DNA from: JASHPR01 sp963844655
GTDB lineage: Bacteria; Actinomycetota; Actinomycetes; Streptosporangiales; Streptosporangiaceae
Direction of reading: 5' to 3'
DNA: 64,000 nucleotides
Assembly: GCA_963844655.1 (NCBI GenBank)
Contig: CAWJPA010000006.1
Coordinates: 124,001-188,000 of the forward strand
Below the pieces are notes generated by a model. The model saw only the letters and a list, made by a program, of their open reading frames with translations, had not been told where the DNA came from and did not search any database. Position 1 is the first letter of the stretch, and each line of letters opens with the position of its first letter. Shown here piece after piece: positions 61,539 to 64,000 of this stretch. Both the position numbers and the translations under genes were made by a program.

Positions 61539-62268
61539 CGGCCTCGTCCACGGTGGCCACGCAGGCTAGCGCCGGACCGGCTGGGCGGCGGACCATCACC
61601 ACCGGAAGGCCAAGCTCGCGGGCGGCGGCCAGCTTGCCTTCGGTCAGCGACCCGCCGCTGTTCTTCGTGACCAGGACCTCGATGGCGTGATGCCGCATCA
61701 GCGCGAGCTCCGCCGCGACGGTGTACGGCCCGCGGGCCAGGAGGATCTCGTGGCGGGCCGGGAGCGGCCCGGCCGGCGGGTCGACGCAGCGGATCAGGAA
61801 CCACAGCCGGTCCTGCCCGGCAAAGGCGCTCAGCCCCTGCCGGCCGGTGGTCAGGAACACGCGCCGGCCCAGCGCCGGCAGCATCGCGGCCGCGTCGGCC
61901 AGCGACGCCGCGTCCCGCCAGTCATCGCCGTGCTGCGCGGTCCAGCCGGGCCGGGCCAGGCGCAGCAGGGGGAGATCCGCCCGCGCGCACGCGTCGGCCG
62001 CGTGGGCGCTGATCGTCTCGGCGAACGGGTGGGTGGCGTCGACGACGGCGGTCACGCCCTCGGCCGTGGCCCACCGGGCCAGGCCGTCGGCGCCGCCGAA
62101 GCCGCCCACCCGCACCTCGCCCGCGGGGAGCGCCGGGTTGCTGACCCGGCCCGCCAGCGACGAGATCACCCGCAGGCCCGGCCGGCCAGCCAGGTCAGCG
62201 GCCAGCGCCCGCCCCTCGGCAGTTCCGCCCAGCACGAGCACCGTGGCCGGCCCGCCGCCCGCTGTCAC
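61486..62268 (-). CDS. cobK: Precorrin-6A reductase
   Basis: 260 residues: VLVLGGTAEGRALA (NADPH-binding), VDATHPFAETIS, and VTKNSGGSLTEGKL, all CobK signatures. It reduces precorrin-6A at C18-C19. GTG 62268 starts it, 60 bp after the end of cobF, so it is probably part of the cobL-cobM-cobF unit. Confidence 0.9.
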   Translation of the reverse strand: MTAGGGPATVLVLGGTAEGRALAADLAGRPGLRVISSLAGRVSNPALPAGEVRVGGFGGADGLARWATAEGVTAVVDATHPFAETISAHAADACARADLPLLRLARPGWTAQHGDDWRDAASLADAAAMLPALGRRVFLTTGRQGLSAFAGQDRLWFLIRCVDPPAGPLPARHEILLARGPYTVAAELALMRHHAIEVLVTKNSGGSLTEGKLAAARELGLPVVMVRRPAGPALACVATVDEAVSWAIRQARPPAGSSGA

Positions 62269-62328
62269 CGCGCCGCCTTGGTCGGGCCGGGCCCGGTCGC
62301 CCGCCCCTCTTTCACCGCGCCGCCACGG

Positions 62329-63105
62329 TCAGGACCTGGCCTCGCCGTCCGGCCGGCGGAGCAGGTAGGTGTCCATGATCCAGCCCTTACGCTCCCGCGC
62401 CTCGCCGCGGGCGGCCTGGATCTGGCCGGCGACGTCGGCCACCGTCCCTGACACGAGGATCTCGTCCTTCGTGCCCAGGTAGGCACCCCAGTAGATCTCG
62501 GTGTCCGCCGGCACGCGGCCAGCGAACGAGCACGAGGCGTCCAGCATCACCACGACGTCGTCACAGCCCGCGGGGAAACCGTCCTCGGCCAGCCGGCGGC
62601 CGGTGGTGATGTGGACGGGCCTGCCGACCTGGGTCAGGCTCACCCGGTGCCGGGCCGCCAGCGACTGGATGCTGCTGACCCCCGGGATGACCTCGTACTC
62701 GAACTCGACCGTGCCCATCTCCAGGACCTGCTCGACGACGGCCAGGGTGCTGTCGTACACGGCCGGGTCGCCCCAGACCAGGAACGCGCCGCAGTCGCCG
62801 TCGCCGAGTTCGCCGGCGATCAGCTGCGCGTAGATCCCGGCCCGCTCGCCCCGCCACTGCTCCACCGCTGGCTGGTAGGCCGGCGCCGAGCGGTCGCGTA
62901 CTGGATCAGGGACGGGAACCATGCGGTACGGCCGGCCGTCGATGTAACGCTCGCAGATCTCCTGCCGCAGGAGCATGAGGTCCTGCTTGACCGCGCCCTT
63001 GTCGATGACGAAGAACACGTCGGCCCGGTTGAGGGCCTTGATCGCCTGCACGGTGACCTGCTCGGGGTCGCCTGCGCCGATCCCGATGATGAGCAGCCTT
63101 CTCAT
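62329..63105 (-). CDS. cobF: Precorrin-6A synthase (deacetylating)
   Basis: 258 residues, one tetrapyrrole methylase domain (IGIGAGDPEQVTVQAIKALN, FVIDKGA, FLVWGDPAVYDS). It methylates C1 and releases acetate in the aerobic route, so its presence marks the oxygen-dependent pathway. ATG 63105 overlaps the cobM stop (ATGA), with GGAGG upstream. Confidence 0.9.
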   Translation of the reverse strand: MRRLLIIGIGAGDPEQVTVQAIKALNRADVFFVIDKGAVKQDLMLLRQEICERYIDGRPYRMVPVPDPVRDRSAPAYQPAVEQWRGERAGIYAQLIAGELGDGDCGAFLVWGDPAVYDSTLAVVEQVLEMGTVEFEYEVIPGVSSIQSLAARHRVSLTQVGRPVHITTGRRLAEDGFPAGCDDVVVMLDASCSFAGRVPADTEIYWGAYLGTKDEILVSGTVADVAGQIQAARGEARERKGWIMDTYLLRRPDGEARS

Positions 63106-63875
63106 GACCGTGACACCTCCTGGCCGCCGCCCGCCTTGCGGTCGCGGGCGGCCGAGTACAGGTGGCTCTCCGTGAAGCCGCCGGGCGCGAGCACGTGCCC
63201 GATGACGATGATCGCCGTGCGCCTGATGCCCGCCGCGCGGACCCGCGCGGCGAGCTCGCCCAGGGCGCAGCGCAGCACGGCCTCGTCGGGCCAGCTGGCG
63301 CGCGCCACCACCGCGGCCGGGCAGTCCGCGCCGTAGTGCGGCAGCAGCGTCGCGGCGACCTGGTCGATGTTCTGCACCGCCAGGTGCAGCACCAGGGTGC
63401 AGCCGGTGGCGCCGAGCGCGGCCAGGTCCTCGCCGGGCGGCATCGGGGTCGCCCGGGCCGCGGTCCTGGTCAGCACCACGGTCTGGCCGACCCCGGGCAG
63501 GGTCAGCTCCTGCCGCAGCGCGGCCGCGGCGGCGGCGAAGGCCGGCACGCCAGGGACGATCTCCCACGGCACACCCGCGGCGTCGAGCCTGCGGGTCTGC
63601 TCGGCCACCGCACTGAAGATCGACGGGTCGCCGCTGTGCAACCGCACCACGTCATCCCCGTCCGCGTGCGCCGCGACGAGGTGGCCGGTGATCGAGTCGA
63701 GATCCAGCTCGGCGGTGTCGACCAGGCGCGCGCCGGGCCGGGTGCCCGCCAGCACCTCGGGCGGGACCAGGCTCCCGGCGTAGAGCACGACCGGCGCGGC
63801 GGCGAGCAGGCGGTGCGCCCGGACCGTCAGCAGGTCGGGCGCGCCAGGCCCGGCCCCGACAAACCACACGGTCAT
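63102..63875 (-). CDS. cobM: Precorrin-4 C11-methyltransferase
   Basis: 257 residues: FVGAGPGAPDLLTVRAHRLL, VLYAGSLVPPEVL, LHSGDPSIFSAVAEQ and VLTRTAARATPMP match CobM. It makes precorrin-5. ATG 63875 overlaps the cobL stop. Coupled by ATGA junctions on both sides. Confidence 0.9.
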   Translation of the reverse strand: MTVWFVGAGPGAPDLLTVRAHRLLAAAPVVLYAGSLVPPEVLAGTRPGARLVDTAELDLDSITGHLVAAHADGDDVVRLHSGDPSIFSAVAEQTRRLDAAGVPWEIVPGVPAFAAAAAALRQELTLPGVGQTVVLTRTAARATPMPPGEDLAALGATGCTLVLHLAVQNIDQVAATLLPHYGADCPAAVVARASWPDEAVLRCALGELAARVRAAGIRRTAIIVIGHVLAPGGFTESHLYSAARDRKAGGGQEVSRS

Positions 63876-64000
63876 GGCCGGGTCACCTGCCACTGGGTCA
63901 CCGGCAGCGCGGGCCGCCAGGTGGTGAACCCGCCGAGCGGGGCCGCGTAGCTGAGGGCCAGCTTCACCAGCTCGCCTCCCTGGGCCTGCTGCCACCGGTG
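63872..64000 (-). CDS. cobL: Precorrin-6B methyltransferase/decarboxylase, C-terminal end only
   Basis: The last 42 residues before the stop at 63872 read GELVKLALSYAAPLGGFTTW and PALPVTQWQVTRP, the usual CobL C-terminus. The gene continues beyond the window edge. It methylates C5 and C15 and decarboxylates. Confidence 0.8.
   Translation of the reverse strand, partial: HRWQQAQGGELVKLALSYAAPLGGFTTWRPALPVTQWQVTRP

Noticed and set aside
62269..62328. Third cobalamin riboswitch before cobK
   Set aside because: Only 60 bp with a short G+C repeat; none of the B12-box sequences is present.

Overview
This is a very G+C-rich window with frequent GTG and TTG starts, tightly overlapping ATGA/GTGA gene junctions, several promoters that appear to give leaderless mRNAs, a fused CobI-CobJ and a CbtBA-type cobalt transporter behind a cobalamin riboswitch. 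All of this points to an actinobacterial chromosome. No rRNA, tRNA, CRISPR, transposase or phage gene was recognised.

Region 1 (1-9.5 kb, + strand) is one compact catabolic operon: two enolase-superfamily enzymes, two Gfo/Idh/MocA dehydrogenases, a metallo-beta-lactamase-like protein without its HxHxDH motif, an N,N-dimethylformamidase-beta-like protein, a phosphotriesterase-family lactonase/hydrolase, an RraA/HMG-aldolase-like protein and an SDR. The mix resembles an oxidise, open lactone, dehydrate, cleave route for an unusual sugar acid or amide. The substrate is unknown.

Region 2 (9.5-22.4 kb) is mixed: a cupin, a LuxR regulator with a decayed HD-GYP domain, a methyltransferase, decayed cupin and LuxR fragments, a self-regulating-looking HTH/DUF3887 gene, a YtcJ-like amidohydrolase, an SDR, two alpha/beta hydrolases, a proton antiporter and a threonine-synthase-like enzyme.

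Region 3 (22.5-47.3 kb) is a second catabolic island. Its core is three leftward transcription units: a B12-dependent diol dehydratase (large and medium subunits fused, small subunit, reactivase); a Rieske oxygenase with a luciferase-like monooxygenase; and SDR, creatininase, metallophosphoesterase, APC permease, pseudo-SDR, SDR and a GntR/FCD regulator. Each unit is preceded by the same 15-bp inverted repeat (TGTYRAC-N-GTYRACA), so they look like one regulon with the regulator as the last gene of one unit. Around it lie an arginase-family ureohydrolase, two DUF1989 proteins, more SDRs, and an E1alpha/E1beta 2-oxoacid or acetoin dehydrogenase with an E2-like protein lacking the acyltransferase core.

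Region 4 (47.5-64 kb) is cobalt and cobalamin: an MHYT membrane protein, a cobalamin riboswitch in front of a deletion-fused cbtB-cbtA, a frameshifted FhuF-like gene, leftward cobN-cobaltochelatase-cobO-cobB behind a second cobalamin riboswitch, rightward cobG-cobH-cobIJ from a leaderless promoter, and leftward cobL(partial)-cobM-cobF and cobK. This aerobic B12 pathway could supply the diol dehydratase of region 3.
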